A stretch of 64,000 nt of DNA from Euptelea pleiosperma. Lineage: Eukaryota > Streptophyta > Magnoliopsida > Ranunculales > Eupteleaceae. Below are positions 1 to 12,379 of this stretch, piece after piece. Location: contig CM068546.1 in the NCBI GenBank assembly GCA_035048495.1, positions 10,980,435 to 11,044,434 of the forward strand, in the 5' to 3' direction. Position 1 is the first letter of the stretch. Each line of letters starts with the position of its first letter. Position numbers and translations under genes: made by a program. Under the pieces are notes generated by a model. The model did not search any database, had not been told where the DNA came from, and was given only the letters and a program-made list of their open reading frames with translations.

Positions 1-229
1 CTGATCTTTGTCATCTTCCTACTGTATCTATGACTCCTCCATTCCCGTTGGTTGTCGAGCAACCTACTCAGCCTATTATGGTGTCTGATAGTGCTATTGG
101 AGAATAGGGGGCGCTTCAGGTCTATCGCAGAAGGAGGAAGGCCATTGTTGATCTAGTACCAGTGGTTCCATCCCCGGATCCAGGTAACATATCTTCCATC
201 TCTGTTCCTGTCATTTCTTCTCCCACTGA

Positions 230-955
230 TGTGTGTGCTCTTGATCTTCTCATTGCTTTACGGAAGGGCACTCGTAGTTGTACTCAACATCCCTTGAGCA
301 ACTTTGTCTCCTAAGATGCCTTATTTCCATCGTACAAGGCGTTCATTACTTCTGTGGACACTATTCCTATTCCCACTTCTGTGGCAGAAGGATTGGCACA
401 TCTCAAATGGAAAACTACTATGGTCGAGGAGATGCGTGCCTTAGACAAAAATAAGACATGGGAGCTTGTTGACTTGCCAAGAGGCAAGAAGCCAGTTGGG
501 TGCAGATGGGTATTCACAATAAAGTATCAGGCAAATGGATCAGTTGAGAAGTACAAGGCTAGATTGGTAGCCAAGGGATATACTCAGACCTACGGGATTG
601 ACTACGTGGAGACCTTTGCACCTATGGCAAAGATGAACTTCATCAAGGTGTTGTTGTCTTTAGCAACAAACCAAACATGGCATTTGCATCAGCTGGATGT
701 AAAAAATGCTTTCCTGCATGGTGATCTCCATGAAGAAGTCTATATGGTACCTCCTCCAAGATTCAGCCCCCGAGGGGATGATAGCAACGTGTGTCGATTG
801 AAAAAAGCCCTCTATGGGCTTAAGTAGTCTCCCCGAGCTTGGTTTGAGAGGTTCACTCTAGCAGTAAAGAAGCTAGGGTATACTTAAAGCCAAGCCGATC
901 ACACCTTATTTGTGAAGCATCTAGGGAAGAGCACTACTGCCCTCATCGTTTATGT
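230..955 (+). pseudogene. copia reverse transcriptase, N-terminal half
   Basis: Reads through a linker (LRKGTRSCTQHP), the RT entry (KWKTTMVEEMRAL, WELVDLPRGKKPVGCRWVF), [28 protein letters not shown] and KKALYGLK, all standard copia RT blocks. Several stops break the frame: one near 313, TAG at 825-827 directly after YGLK where the family has Gln, and TAA at 885-887 where Gln is also expected. The last two look like C-to-T changes of CAG and CAA. The frame runs to the valine-tyrosine of the catalytic YVDD box and is cut there by the inserted hAT element. Confidence 0.92.
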
Positions 956-1645
956 TAGGGCTGCAACTTGGGCGGGCTCAACCCGAGCCCGACAGACTCA
1001 ACCCAAAGTTGGGCTCGGGTGGGGTTGGCTCTTCCAGCACTCGGGCTCGGGCCTAGTTTATGATAACCCGATTTTTTCTCGGGTTGGGCTCGAACTGAGC
1101 CTTATAGAAACCCGACCAACCCGAGCCCGACAATATACATTATAATATATATATATATATATTATAGGGTTGTCATCCCCCTTTTCTCCAACGAAAGAGG
1201 GTGAAAACCCTAACCCCGTCGCCGTCGTCCGCAGCCTACTGCCGTCCGATCTTGTTCTCTTTTTGTCTCCGACGTTCTATGTTCTGTTCTTGTTGTTGAC
1301 GGCGCCATCTTCCACTCTCTGGTAAGGTCCTCTTTTATGTTCTTTACTTATTTTCTCCCTAACTCGTTTTTCTTTTTTATTTTTTCTTCTCATCTTTTAT
1401 TTTGATTTACATGGCAGAAATTTAAGAAATGGGATTCGAGAAGAATCAAGCACAGAGACCAGGACATTGAGCATTTTTTTATTTTTTGAGTAATTCACCA
1501 ACCCAATCGGGATGGGCTCGGGTTGGAAATCTAGGCCCGACCTCGGGTTGGGCTCTGGCTCTGGCTCTGGCTCGGGCTTGGGCACACCACCTTGAAGCTT
1601 GAGTTGACCTCAAACCCGACCCAACCCACCCGAGTTGCAGTCCTA
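956..1645. mobile_element. hAT-type non-autonomous DNA transposon inside copia RT
   Basis: A 690-bp insertion flanked by a perfect 8-bp target duplication, GTTTATGT, at 948-955 and 1646-1653. Its ends are inverted: TAGGGCTGCAACTTGGG on the left and the complement of TAGGACTGCAACTCGGG on the right. Removing the insertion and one duplication rejoins the RT frame across YVDD. The subterminal parts are rich in CCCGA/TCGGG words and there is a TA microsatellite near 1145-1165. No transposase is present. The 8-bp duplication and TAGGG-type ends are those of the hAT superfamily. Confidence 0.93.
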
Positions 1646-2405
1646 GTTTATGTGGATGACATCATTCTGACAGGGAATGATGCAGAAGAGGTGACCAAGC
1701 TAAAGAGCCATCTGGCAGAGGAATTTGAGACTAAGGATCTGGGGCTTCTCAAGTACTTTCTCGGCATAGAAGTTGCAAGATCCAATCAAGGGATCTTCAT
1801 CTCACAACGAAAGTACGTCCTAGACCTATTACAGGACTCTAGCAAGCTGGGAGCTAAGCCAATTGAGACTCCAATAGAGCAAAACCACCAGTTAGCCGAC
1901 TCGAGTAGTACTGATGTGGGGGGTTTTCAGAGACTGGTTGGGAGGTTGATTTATCTCTCCTTGACTCGACCAGACATTGCCAATACAGTCAGCGTTATCA
2001 GCCAGTACATGCGTTCTCCTACGAAGATCCATTTAGAGGCAGCACGCAGGATTCTGAGATATCTCAAGTCTGCCCCTGACAGAGGCCTTCTCTTCCAGAA
2101 GAATGACCACATGAGAGTTGAGTCATATACTGATGCAGACTAGGCAGGTGCAGGCGATCTACTTCAAGCTATTGCACCTTTGTTGGGGGCAATTTAGTCA
2201 CTTGGAGGAGCAAGAAGCAACCTGTTCCAGTGCAGAGACAGAATTCAAGGTAATGGCCCATGAATTGTGCGAGATGCTCTGGTTGAAGATGTTAGTTGTT
2301 GAGCTTGGTTTTCCAGTCAGTGAGCATGTATTGCGACAACAAGGCTGCTATCAATATTGCTCATAACCCGGTACAACATGATCGGGCCAAGCACAATAGA
2401 CATCA
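1646..2405 (+). pseudogene. copia reverse transcriptase C-terminal half and RNase H
   Basis: Continues the copia RT after the hAT insertion: VDDIILTGND, ETKDLGLLKYFLGIEV, FISQRKYVLDLL, LVGRLIYLSLTRPDI and the RNase H start SYTDAD. A TAG at 2141-2143 stands where the family has Trp (DADWAG). The frame then shifts; later RNase H blocks (SAETEF, CDNKAAINIAHNPVQHDR) appear in two other frames. The catalytic YVDD aspartates themselves are intact. The sequence is truncated where KHIEVDRHF should follow. Confidence 0.9.
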
Positions 2406-2483
2406 TTCTCTCTCTTCTCTACTCTCTACTCTCTACTCTCTCTTCTCTAAACATAACCCTAACCCTAACCCTAACCCTAATTC
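2406..2483. repeat. CT-rich simple repeat followed by four CCCTAA telomere-like units
   Basis: A stretch of CTCTCT/CTACTCT repeats (about 2406-2450) is followed by four tandem CCCTAA units at about 2456-2481. The usual plant telomere unit is CCCTAAA, so this six-base form is either a chance simple repeat or a variant telomere seed. It sits at the truncated end of the copia fragment. Confidence 0.6.
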
Positions 2484-3142
2484 CTCAAATTCAACTGACC
2501 TTGTAACTTATCTTAAGTTCAAAGAAACAAATAAACTGTGACAAGGTTGACATGAAATATGCCATCCATTCATAATCCTATAAACAGTCCCCAACCCTAT
2601 TGGATACCCAAATAATTTCCTATAAAACCCAAAGAGTCCACCTTATGCCTACCAATACACAGTTTCTACCATATTACTTAACAGTACCTTTAATCCTCTG
2701 ATACACTCTGAAAATCCAGCAAATTTCTTAATCCATTCGGTCCCTCATACGCTTTCCATCATAACCCAACCTAGCAAGATCTAGGCCTTCGATTCACATC
2801 TATTCCCCTTTATCCCACATTTTTTTTGGTTAACAGAGCTGTTGTCCTACATCATGAGTGGTAGGTCACAAACCCCTACTTGCATGGTTCAAAATCTTGT
2901 TTCGTTTCGCTTGTTCTCAGCCAAGAAGTCTCAGAATTTGGCATGGCCGGAATGAGACATTAGGAAAATGCCGAAATTCCCTAATGTTTCAATTTGACTT
3001 GGTTCATCTCAGCGAGACAAATAGAGACGATATAAAACATTCAGAAAACTGAGACAGAAAAAATTATTTTTTATTTTCTATAATTGCTGTTTTGTATTTT
3101 GGGCAGCCCAAAAATGGTACAATAGTTTGGATGGTTATGATC
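2484..3142. other. Intergenic, no gene recognised
   Basis: No coding region is supported. From about 2880 to 3060 there is a degenerate stretch with repeated TTTCG/GAGACA words (starting near CATGGTTCAAAATC) that resembles the ends of the CAAGGTTTAAAA repeat family seen later in the window, but no clean inverted end or target duplication was found. Confidence 0.4.
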
Positions 3143-4169
3143 AAGGAAATAAATTTCGATTTCGAGGTTTATTTCAACTAGCCCGGAAATGGAAATATTT
3201 TGTGGAAATATTTCGACCAATGTGGAAATAATACATTTTTCGTGGAAATGATGGAAATATTATAGAAATGTTTGTGGAAAGTTTGGGAAATGATAAAACA
3301 AGCATAAAAACAAACTCATAAGCTATCAAACCAAGATATACAACCATATGTAGTGTGGAAATGAATGACCATAACGATCTTTAATATGTTGAGGCAAGTA
3401 TCTGATAGTCAGTCAAGGTATAATTTAATTAGATACCTATTATTCAATTATTTATTATAAAAAAGGCATAAATCAAGGTATTAACGAACGAATCTTTATT
3501 CACTTACATTAATATCTTAATATTATGTATAATTTTAGAAAACCTATTTACTATTATCTTATTACATTTACTTAATTTTTTGAATGTTTAAATAATTTTA
3601 GGAAAAAACTTTAACCTAACCAACTTGTAGATGGGCTGAGTAATGCAACATGTAATCAATTTATGCACAAGCATGGATGTTTAGGGTAAAAACCAATGAA
3701 ATTGGGGTTTCCCCTAAATTTCAAATTTTCACCCTAAATGATCTTAAATCTGTGCACAATCAAGTGTAAATGCATCATAGATATGACGCATTTACACCTA
3801 AACTATCTATTTGTAGCAATTTATGATAGCAAGAAATTTTATACTTAACGTACATTTCGAATTTAAAAAAACTCCAAATGAGATTCGAATCATTCAATCC
3901 GTGAACCAAGAAATCTATAATGGATTGATCTTTTTTATAAAATAAATATATGAAAATTAGTTAAATGGATCAATAGAAATGTTTCCATAGATTTCGAAAC
4001 ATTTCGACTGAAATAATACCTATTTACATTGTCAATTGATCGAAATTTAATGTTTATGCAAAATATTTCGACATGTATGGAAACATTTCGTGTATGTATT
4101 CTTTCCTGTCGGTAAACTAGAAATAGAAAATATTTCGCGCTTCGATAATTTCACGAAATTTATTTCCTT
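3143..4169. mobile_element. Putative non-autonomous DNA element with 16-bp perfect inverted ends
   Basis: AAGGAAATAAATTTCG at 3143-3158 is matched by its exact reverse complement at 4154-4169. Close to both ends the sequence repeats GGAAATATTTCG-like words, as is common in subterminal regions of MITEs. No open frame of note lies inside. Flanking target duplications are not clear, so the superfamily is left open. Confidence 0.6.
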
Positions 4170-7100
4170 TCAATCATCCGATTGGGTCAATTTTTGGTCT
4201 AGCAAATCTTCTAGGTGGGTGTGCAAAACAGATATCTAAGATTGAAAGGAATATGTATCTCTTGCATGGTAGAAGCTAATTCTATAGAAAAATAGCAGTA
4301 CAGGGACTACCCCATGTGTGCCCACATATATAGGAGAACTATTAAGTAATCCAAGTACCATCATACTTATAGTACTACCTGGTCCATATTACACGAATGC
4401 TGCATCTTATCAACTTGGTTGTCTAATCCGTGGACCTTAAGTGGGAGACCTCTTAGACTAAAAATCAGCTTGATCGAATAATCTTAAGTATCCAATAAAT
4501 CAACCATTTTTAAGATTGTCATGCTTCGCTTTCTAGCCGTCGAAAAAGAACCAATCGGTTAGATGATCAAGATCATCCGGTGGGACTAACCTTTTGTTTG
4601 AAAAATCTTATAATTGGGGTCTAGAAATTAGACACTTTGGATTAATAAGAATACTCCCCCAATGTTCGTTAGAGGCTTATATTACTGACAGCATGGTAGT
4701 CCCAATACTATCACACTTATGATGGTACCTAGTCTCCTAGTCTATATTACAACATGGTCCTTATGAACTTGAACATTTCAATCAGTAGGACTGTAGCGCA
4801 CGATCACTTTGACCAAACATTAGCTTGATTGGATGATTTGAAGCATACGATAAATTATGATTGGTCACACATATGGGCCCATAGAACCCAGAATGTTTGG
4901 ATCATCTCCTAGTGAACCATATACAAAATCAGCTCAACAGGCAATTCATTCTTAGCTGTTTAGTCATAGATCTAAATTATGGTTGATCTGGGCTAGATCT
5001 AACACTTACAGATAATGATAAAAAAAAATTTTACTTGGCAATCCTGATATGCACTATAAATAAATTGTTTTCAATTCATACTTATTTACAAAAAGATTTT
5101 TTCACAAAAAGAAAATCAAAACCATGTATCACCTAGTCATCAAATTAAACAGGTTTCCATCTCTCATCGACAATCTCAATTCTCAATCTTTTAAATTGTG
5201 TGTACATGCATTTCTTGTCATCCATGTTAGGTTATGTTTCGTGAGAAAAACGCTACCATGAAACTGACTCTTTACAATAATTGTATTGCAAGAATTGCTT
5301 ATTGCAGAATATTAAGTTTATGATTCTTATCAAAAAAAAGAGTTTATGATTCTTACTTGAAAGTATAATTAACTTAATACCTTGAAAATGAACACAGATA
5401 GAGAAAATAGACGACAGATGCTCCCCTTATCTGTAGAATATTTGTGCAAAAAATCTCATTGGTTTTCTTGCCCTTAACCTAATACTATGACTACATCTAA
5501 TGAATGTACCATGTGTGCTTTAGAAACCTGTAGAACGACCCCAACTACCAACAACGCACACACTACCTTCTATCAATATGTACTTCGCATTACTTTGTGT
5601 ACTCATAATGAATTTAGTGACTTTTAATGTGTGGATATTTGTTTATTGTCATTTATATTTAGCATATAAAGGAATTTTACAAGTTTAATGTAATTTATAT
5701 GGATATTTGTTTACATTTGCACTAAACAGAATTTTTCTTAAAATCATAGATAAGTAGAGAAGGGTAACCAGTGGTAATTGAACCGACAATCATCTGATAG
5801 GAAGCCAGCCATAACGACTAGGCTACTAGTATTAGTTTGATTACTTGAGCATTAAATGTGATATAGTGTGGTGTATCTCGTTGCATCTTACCATATCAAT
5901 GTGCATCAGTTTGTAATAGTGAGAAAAAGTATGACTTTTTTAGTATAATGATTCTAAGGGGTCATTTAATAGCTTCAAGCATCGCTTTTAAGCTTATTCA
6001 TGTGCAATGTTTCGTGTTTGTCGAAGAATGTTTCAGTTTGTTTTACAATTTTTCCATTTGTCTAGGAATGTTTCGTTCTGTCCCAGGGTTTGTCTCGGTT
6101 TTTCTCCTGACCGAGACAAACCCTTAGAACGAGATTTTAAACATTGCCTGCTTGCACACCCAAGATACATTGCCAGTATACCTAGAGTATCTTGAGCTTT
6201 ACAAAAATAGTATTTCATAAAATCTAGTTTAGCTGATAATCTGACGCCACATCCACAATAATACAATGTTTCTCTTCAAGTTCAACAAAAATGACTGCAA
6301 CTACCTATCTAATTTTCCTATAAATGTATAAAATGAAAATAAATATTGCTCAAGTATTTTCTAATATGTGAAAGACTGAAACTTAATTGTTCTTAAATCT
6401 TTTTCAAAGTCCTGCTTATGAAGATAACTTAGATGCAAACACATTTCAGCATCAGACCAAGACCAATCTAAAGTATCAATAGATTGACAATCTCTCTCAT
6501 GGTTAGAACTTAGAGATGTTGTGGGTCCAATAAGATTGGAATCAGGACACAGAAACCACAGACTAATTGAGGCTGTACATATCTTTATTTTGCTACGCAA
6601 TCGGCAAATTGTGAACTGTGAACAACTTATAGCCACTAGGGCCACAACCTCCACTATGCTTTCATATCGTATACATCCGTTACACATTATGAATGCAGCA
6701 CCTGCAACCAGACGTCTAAATGCACTGTAGAGACACATGGCATTGCCAGCATAGCCATAACATGCACCATGGGCTCCTCAACGGTAGAAAACTATCGTTA
6801 GCCTTTCAGTAGATACTATAAAGTTGAGGTCAGATTCTTCCGCCTTTTAGAGTCCAAGAGACTGTTGGTGCGGGTATCCTAAGCATACTCGCTTCTATGT
6901 AATTGCTACACAATTGAAGGATATATGTTTCTTGGGAAATCGGTGGCGTCTCACTTAGGTTTTGGTTCCTGAAAGATTTGTTGTGAACATTTGGACAGGT
7001 AATATGCATGCTTAGTATCATGGAATACACTTCAAACTCAGTAGATATGTAATAAGCTCAATGCAAAAAAGGCCAAACTAAAAGCTAATATTTTATTTAT

Positions 7101-8583
7101 CTATGACAAAACTGAATCGTATCCCTAATTATTGTCTGCCACAAGTAAGGAATCCATGTTTACTTAATCAGATAGTCTTCAAAACTTTTCTTACGTGAAG
7201 TTATACTAGGCAACAAGTGTCAAATTGAAGAGAAAAGGTCCAAGGAGAAGCAAGCATCTGTCAAACCACAGTTCATGCATTAAGACAGGTAACAGTGGTA
7301 CAAGTCAGGACCCTATCATCCAGGTACAACTATAAATACTGCATTTAATGATCATTTAAGGTTGGACTCTTCACATTCATGATCTGATATTTAGCCGAGT
7401 TATAAATACTAACTTGGGCATTGGAGAGTCCAGTTAGACTTTGTTTTGCAGGATCTTGATAAGGTCATTTCTTGAAGAATTATGAGATCTTAGAGGTGTA
7501 AGAGTTGGATCCCACAATCATACAGCTAATAGATTTGGCTCCAAGAGTATCATATTGTAACAAAACCCCAATTTGAGTAATTAAAACATTGCTTTTATTA
7601 TATGTGTCTTATATAACACAAAAAGATAAATATCATATTTTAGCTTAATTAAGTATTAAAAATAATCAAGTTTAATACTTTAATGTATTCTTCATTAATT
7701 TGCATATCAAGACGTACAAGATTTTTCCAATGCATCATCCCGTCTCAGTCAAGACTGGTTGCTTTGTCAACCTTCCAAGACGCTTAACAAGACCAAGATA
7801 TTAAACCATATGTTTTTCTCTTGATTTCTTAAAGGTATGAAATTGGAGACATACAATTATACAATTATTAGTTCATAAAAATAGAAACTATGAAAGAATT
7901 CCAAGATATAAATACATAAAAGCAATATATTAGCATGTGAATTAAAGTTTTGTCCTAATAGTTGTATCACTAAATGCTAGAACTGTGTAAGAAACGTTTT
8001 TGGAAAAAACGAGTATCCTTGTAACTTAGCCAAAAGCAGGTCATTAATATTCTATAAAAATGAACATTCATACTACTTCCGTCAACATTTCTTAATGTTT
8101 ATTTCTCTTCAACCAGTTCAATGCAAAAATCAATGAATTTTTTTTTATTATTTATTTCTCCTACTATGCAGGAGTGATTGAGATATAAATGAAATTATAC
8201 AGTAGAACATCAATTTATGACCAAGTGGCTGCATATAAGATGCATCAACCAGGAACTTCTACTCTCTCTCGAGCAAGGATTTGTGTAGACTCTTCAAACT
8301 TCAACTTCGTCAGATCTTTCGTATTTGACTTCTAACGATTAATAGGCAAGTAGATTCTACATTAACTTTTTCGTTTAATTGGTTTGATTGATTTGATGTA
8401 TAAATGGTTGGTTAGGAAGCATGTTTAGGATGGATATAGTTATCTTCCATGATTTCCTTGCTTTCTCTATGTGTTGTGTTTTTTAGGATTCCCGTACCTT
8501 TTTCCCTATGGTATATTGTGTTATGGATTAATCCCATGTGTTATATTTCATGATATGTTATGTTTGCAATACTTCCATGCTAT
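4170..8583. other. AT-rich intergenic DNA, no convincing gene
   Basis: No recognised protein domain. Around 4300-4950 two loosely similar blocks contain phrases such as CAGCTTGAT and ACTACC that recall the palindromic repeats seen later. At 6005-6160 a TTTCG/GTCTCG-rich block ends in GATTTTAAACATTG, an end similar to the CAAGGTTTAAAA family. A 125-codon open frame on the minus strand (6361-6738) has no recognisable motif. The DNA just left of the copia element (8270-8588) is T-rich and unassigned. Confidence 0.4.
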
Positions 8584-8588
8584 CTTGG

Positions 8589-8924
8589 TGTTGTTTGAGG
8601 TTGTAACCAATATGCTAAAGATTGAGAGAGAGAGAGAGAGAGATAATGGAGGTTAGGGAGAGAATGAGAGATTAGGGTTTGAGAGAGAATGGGGAGATTG
8701 AAGTGAACATTCAATCTCCCATAAGTAATATTTATAAGTAGGGGAAGCCCTTTCTACAAGTAAAGGAGAAATCGTGTGGGTCAAGTGGGGCCTACCACTT
8801 AACCCACTAACATGAAATAAAGAGATTGTGGGTTAAGTGGATGGGCCCATCACTTAACCCATAAGCAATAGTGGAACGCAGCCCACTAAGAACACCCCCA
8901 CGTGGGTGTACATAGAATCCAACA
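8589..8924 (-). repeat. 3' LTR of the copia element
   Basis: Begins TGTTGTTTGAGG and ends ATCCAACA on the plus strand. It contains a GA microsatellite (about 8624-8642). Compared with the other LTR it lacks a block around GAATAAACCCCACGTGGGG. It is adjacent to the polypurine tract, which fixes it as the 3' LTR of a minus-strand element. Confidence 0.95.
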
Positions 8925-8936
8925 CTCCCCCTCAAG
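8925..8936 (-). other. Polypurine tract of the copia element
   Basis: Reads CTTGAGGGGGAG on the minus strand, directly before the 3' LTR. This is the usual plus-strand primer position, and the pol frame ends only a few bases upstream of it. Confidence 0.85.
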
Positions 8937-10690
8937 CTGGTGCGAAGATATCCATCATACCCAGCTTGGCTATCAATGTATTCAGGATTGACTTGTTGAC
9001 TCCCTTAGTAAGTATATCGGCAACCTGCTCCTGAGTCCTTACATAGGGTGTACAAATTAATCCCTGCTGAAGCTTCTCCTTGATGAACTGCCTATCAACC
9101 TCGATGTGTTTAGTCCTGTCATGCTGAACTGGGTTGTGAACAATGCTAATGGCCGCTTTGTTGTCGCAATAGAGGCTCATTGGGCCTGTCACCTTGACTC
9201 CCAGTTCTGCTAACATGATCTTCAACCACAAGAGCTCACACTCCATGTGCCATGGAGCGGAACTCTGCCTTTGCACTAGATCGGGCGACAACTAGTTGTT
9301 TCTTACTCCTCCAAGACACCAAGTTGCTTCCAACAAAGGTACAATAACCTAATGCAGACCGTCTATCGGTCACTGCACCTGCCCAATCTGCATCACTGTA
9401 TGCTTCCACCCTGAGGTGGCCATGAACTCCAAACAATATGCCTCGACCTGGTGACCCCTTGAGATACCGAAGAACTCTGTATGCAGCCTCAAGATGTGGT
9501 GTCCGAGGTGAATGCATGAATCGGCTAATGACGCTTACTGCATAAGCAATGTCAGGCCGTGTATGGGCAAGATATATCAATCTGCCAACCAATCACTGAA
9601 ATAAGGCAGGATCACCTAGAAGTGTACCGTCCTCGGAATTCAGCTGATAGTTCTAATCAATAAGAGTATCTGCTGGTCGCGAACCCAAATACCCAGTCTC
9701 GCTCAGTAAGTCTAGGACATACTTTCTCTGTGAAATGAAGATGTCTCTCAATGACCAGGCAACCTCAATCCCTAGAAAGTATCTCAATGGTCCTAGATCT
9801 TTCGTCTCAAACTCAAACGACAAGAAGGCCTTGAGCATTGTGATCTCTGTTGGGTCACTCCCCGTAATGACTATGTCATCCACATATACGATCAATGCAG
9901 TGATACAAGTCTGTAGATGCTTCACAAACAGAATGTGATCTGCCTGACTCTGTGTGTAGCCTACCTTTCTCACTGCACTGCTGAACCGTTCAAACCAAGC
10001 TCGAGGAGATTACTTCAACCCATATAAAGATTTCTTCAATCTGCACACCCTGTCTTCACTTCCAGCAAGCTTCAACCCTAGTGGCACTTTCATGTAAACT
10101 TCCTCAGTTAGGTCCCCATGTAGAAAAGCGTTCTTTACATCCAGCTGATATAAAGGCCATAACCTATTTGCAGCCAAGGACAGTAGAACCCTGATTGAGT
10201 TCATCTTGGCTACAGGTGCAAATGTCTCCTAGTAATCTATCACATAGGTCTGGGTGAACCCCTTGACAACTAGCTGAGCTTTGTACCTACCAATGGAACC
10301 ATCTGCCTTGTGCTTCATGGTGAAGACCCACTTGCACCCCACTGGTTTCTTCCCCCTGGATAAAGAAACAAGATCTCATGTCTTGTTTTTTTCAAGAGCC
10401 TGCATTTTGTCTATCATAGCCCCTTTCCACTTTGGGTGACTAAGTGCATCTGCAATGGTAGATGGCAAGGAAACAGACGAAACAGTGCTAACAAATGTTT
10501 GATAAGATGGAGACAATGACTGGTCAGAAACGAAGTGAGAGATAGGGTGCTCGGTGCAAGTGAGCACACCCTTACGAAGTGCAATGGGTAGATCCTCCTC
10601 TGGAGTAGGAGTCTTTGAGGACTCATGAACTAAAGCAGGGGTAGAAACAATACCTGAATCTGGATCCGAGGGTAGACTGGCAGGCACAGA
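8932..10690 (-). pseudogene. copia reverse transcriptase and RNase H (broken)
   Basis: On the minus strand the linker (LPIALRKG, 10687-10376 frame) leads into [72 protein letters not shown], then LVGRLIYLAHTRPDIAYAV. RNase H follows with AYSDADWAGAVTDRRS, CDNKAAISIVHNPVQHDRTK, HIEVDRQFI and ADILTKG, ending near 8932. Stop codons interrupt the frame near 10375, 10225, 10009, 9652 and 9594, several at Gln positions. The YVDD catalytic box and the RNase H DAD motif are intact. Full family length is present, so this is decay of a complete gene. Confidence 0.93.
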
Positions 10691-10989
10691 ATCAGTAACT
10701 TGTCATTTCTTCCTGGATCTGGCATAAACTCACATATTCGCCGCTGTAGTAGTAGAAGTGTCCTTGTCAATAGTAAACACAGATTCGACCATAGGCACGG
10801 GAGTGGAGATGGGTACAAAAACCGGCATGGGGACAGGGCTCTCGTCCACAATATCACATTCCCCCTGAAGAGAGACCCTACTGCCAAAGAACGGAACGTG
10901 CTCAGTAAAGGTGACGTCCAGAGATGTGAAACGTCGACACGAACTCGGATGATAGCATTTGTAACCCTTCTGAGTGGAAGGGTACCCAG

Positions 10990-12379
10990 GAAAATACATC
11001 TCAAGGCCCGTGCATCAAGTTTGTCACGAGAGTGACAATGAACATGCACATAGCATACACACCCAAAGACTTTGGGAGGAACAATGAAGGCTGGATTATC
11101 GGGACGCAGGAAAGACAAAGGGGTCTGAAAGCCAAGAATACGAGATGACATGCGATTGATGAGATACGCAGCCAGAAGGATGAATCCAGACCAAAAAGAT
11201 TTTGGAACCTGCATCCCAAGACGAAGGGCACGCTCAACCTCGAGAAGGTGACGGTGTTTTCTTTCAGCTTCCCCATTTTGTTGGGGAGTCGACGGACAAG
11301 AAGTTTGATGTACAATGCCATGAGAGGCAAAGTAATCTCTAAAGCTCCCGTCTAGGTACTCACCCCCATTATCAGATCGGAGAATTTTGAGTGGGGTACT
11401 GAACTGGGTGGTGACCATCTTGTGGAAGGTCTGAAAAGTGGAAGAAACCTCATCTTTCGACTTCATAAGATATACCCAGGTAGAGCCACTGAAATCATCA
11501 ACAAATGTAACAAAATATCGAAATCCAAATAAAGACATCACCGGAGCAGGACCCCACACATCAGAATGCACAATATTGAAAGGAATAGTACTTTTATTTT
11601 CACTAAGAGGAAAAACAGTGCGACAATGCTTTACGAGTTCACAAGTTTCACAGTGGAACGGAACATCGCAAAGAGAGGAGAAAGCGGGAAAGACACGCTT
11701 TAAAACTGACACGGGTACATGACCGAGCCGGTTATGCCAAAGCAATAATTGGTCTTTATTGACTCGACTACTGCTACTGATGCTGGACTGATGTGCTGAA
11801 GAGGAAACTGAGCGATCCAGGAGGTACAAGCCACCTTCCTCACGTCCACTGCCAATCGTCCGCCTCGACTCCAGATCCTGAAACACACAATGAGAAGGAA
11901 AAAAAGTTACACTGTAGTTAAGATTTTTTGTACTGACAGATAAAAGATTAGCTGTAAACTGAAGAACATGCAGTACCGATGACAAGGTTAGTGCTGAAGA
12001 GGCATGAACATTGCCCTTCCCGGAAACAGAGGAAAGAGTGCCATCAGCTATCCTAACCTTGTCAAGACCAGAACAAATAGAATAACTGGAGAAAACTGAA
12101 GACATACCAGTCATATAATCTGGGGCCCCTGAATCGATGATCCAGGAGGGACTAGAAGGAACAGTGGATACAGATAAAGCAGATCCAATACCTGTCTGGG
12201 CATAGGTGGAGGTAGAAGTAGAGGCTTGCCCATTGAGCTGGGCCATCATACGACGAAGTCGCTCAAGATCACTGGGAGAAAAAAAGTCCATATCCCCAGT
12301 GGTAGGAGGTGCTGAGGGTGCAGTGTCCTGAGCCACAGAAAGTGCTGCAAGGGGGTCCTGTCTCGCTGAAGATCGCTGA
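10990..12379 (-). pseudogene. copia protease and integrase
   Basis: The frame 12438-10630 (minus) carries an aspartic protease motif, WIIDSGAPDYMT, then the integrase zinc-binding module (LWHNRLGH ... CETCELVKH) and the DDE core: D in HSDVWGP, D in LRSDNGGEY and E in QQNGEAERKHR. After GCVCYVH and CIFLGT the frame shifts near 11000; the expected continuation (YPSTQKGYKCYHP, FTSLDVTFTEHVPFF) is found in the neighbouring frame at 10999-10730. The integrase catalytic triad is complete, but the frameshift separates it from RT. Confidence 0.92.

Larger units (their letters stand above)
1..2405 (+). mobile_element. Ty1/copia retrotransposon fragment (pol), decayed and interrupted
   Basis: Remains of a copia pol gene: the integrase/RT linker, reverse transcriptase and most of RNase H, in that order on the plus strand. 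The 5' part (LTR, gag, protease, integrase) lies outside the window. The RNase H end stops abruptly near 2405, just after the HNPVQHDR motif, where a CT-rich simple repeat begins, so the 3' LTR is missing. A 690-bp DNA transposon splits the RT. The same motifs and order occur in the complete minus-strand copia at 8589-14509, so the two are probably the same lineage. In-frame stops and frame changes show it is dead. Confidence 0.92.

Noticed and set aside
6005..6156. Possible MITE with CAATGTTT / AAACATTG ends
   Set aside because: Ends are similar to the CAAGGTTT family but flanking octamers do not match and the interior is degenerate.
6361..6738. 125-codon open frame on the minus strand
   Set aside because: No motif, signal or family resemblance recognised and no splice context; it lies in AT-rich intergenic DNA. 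Kept only as a note.
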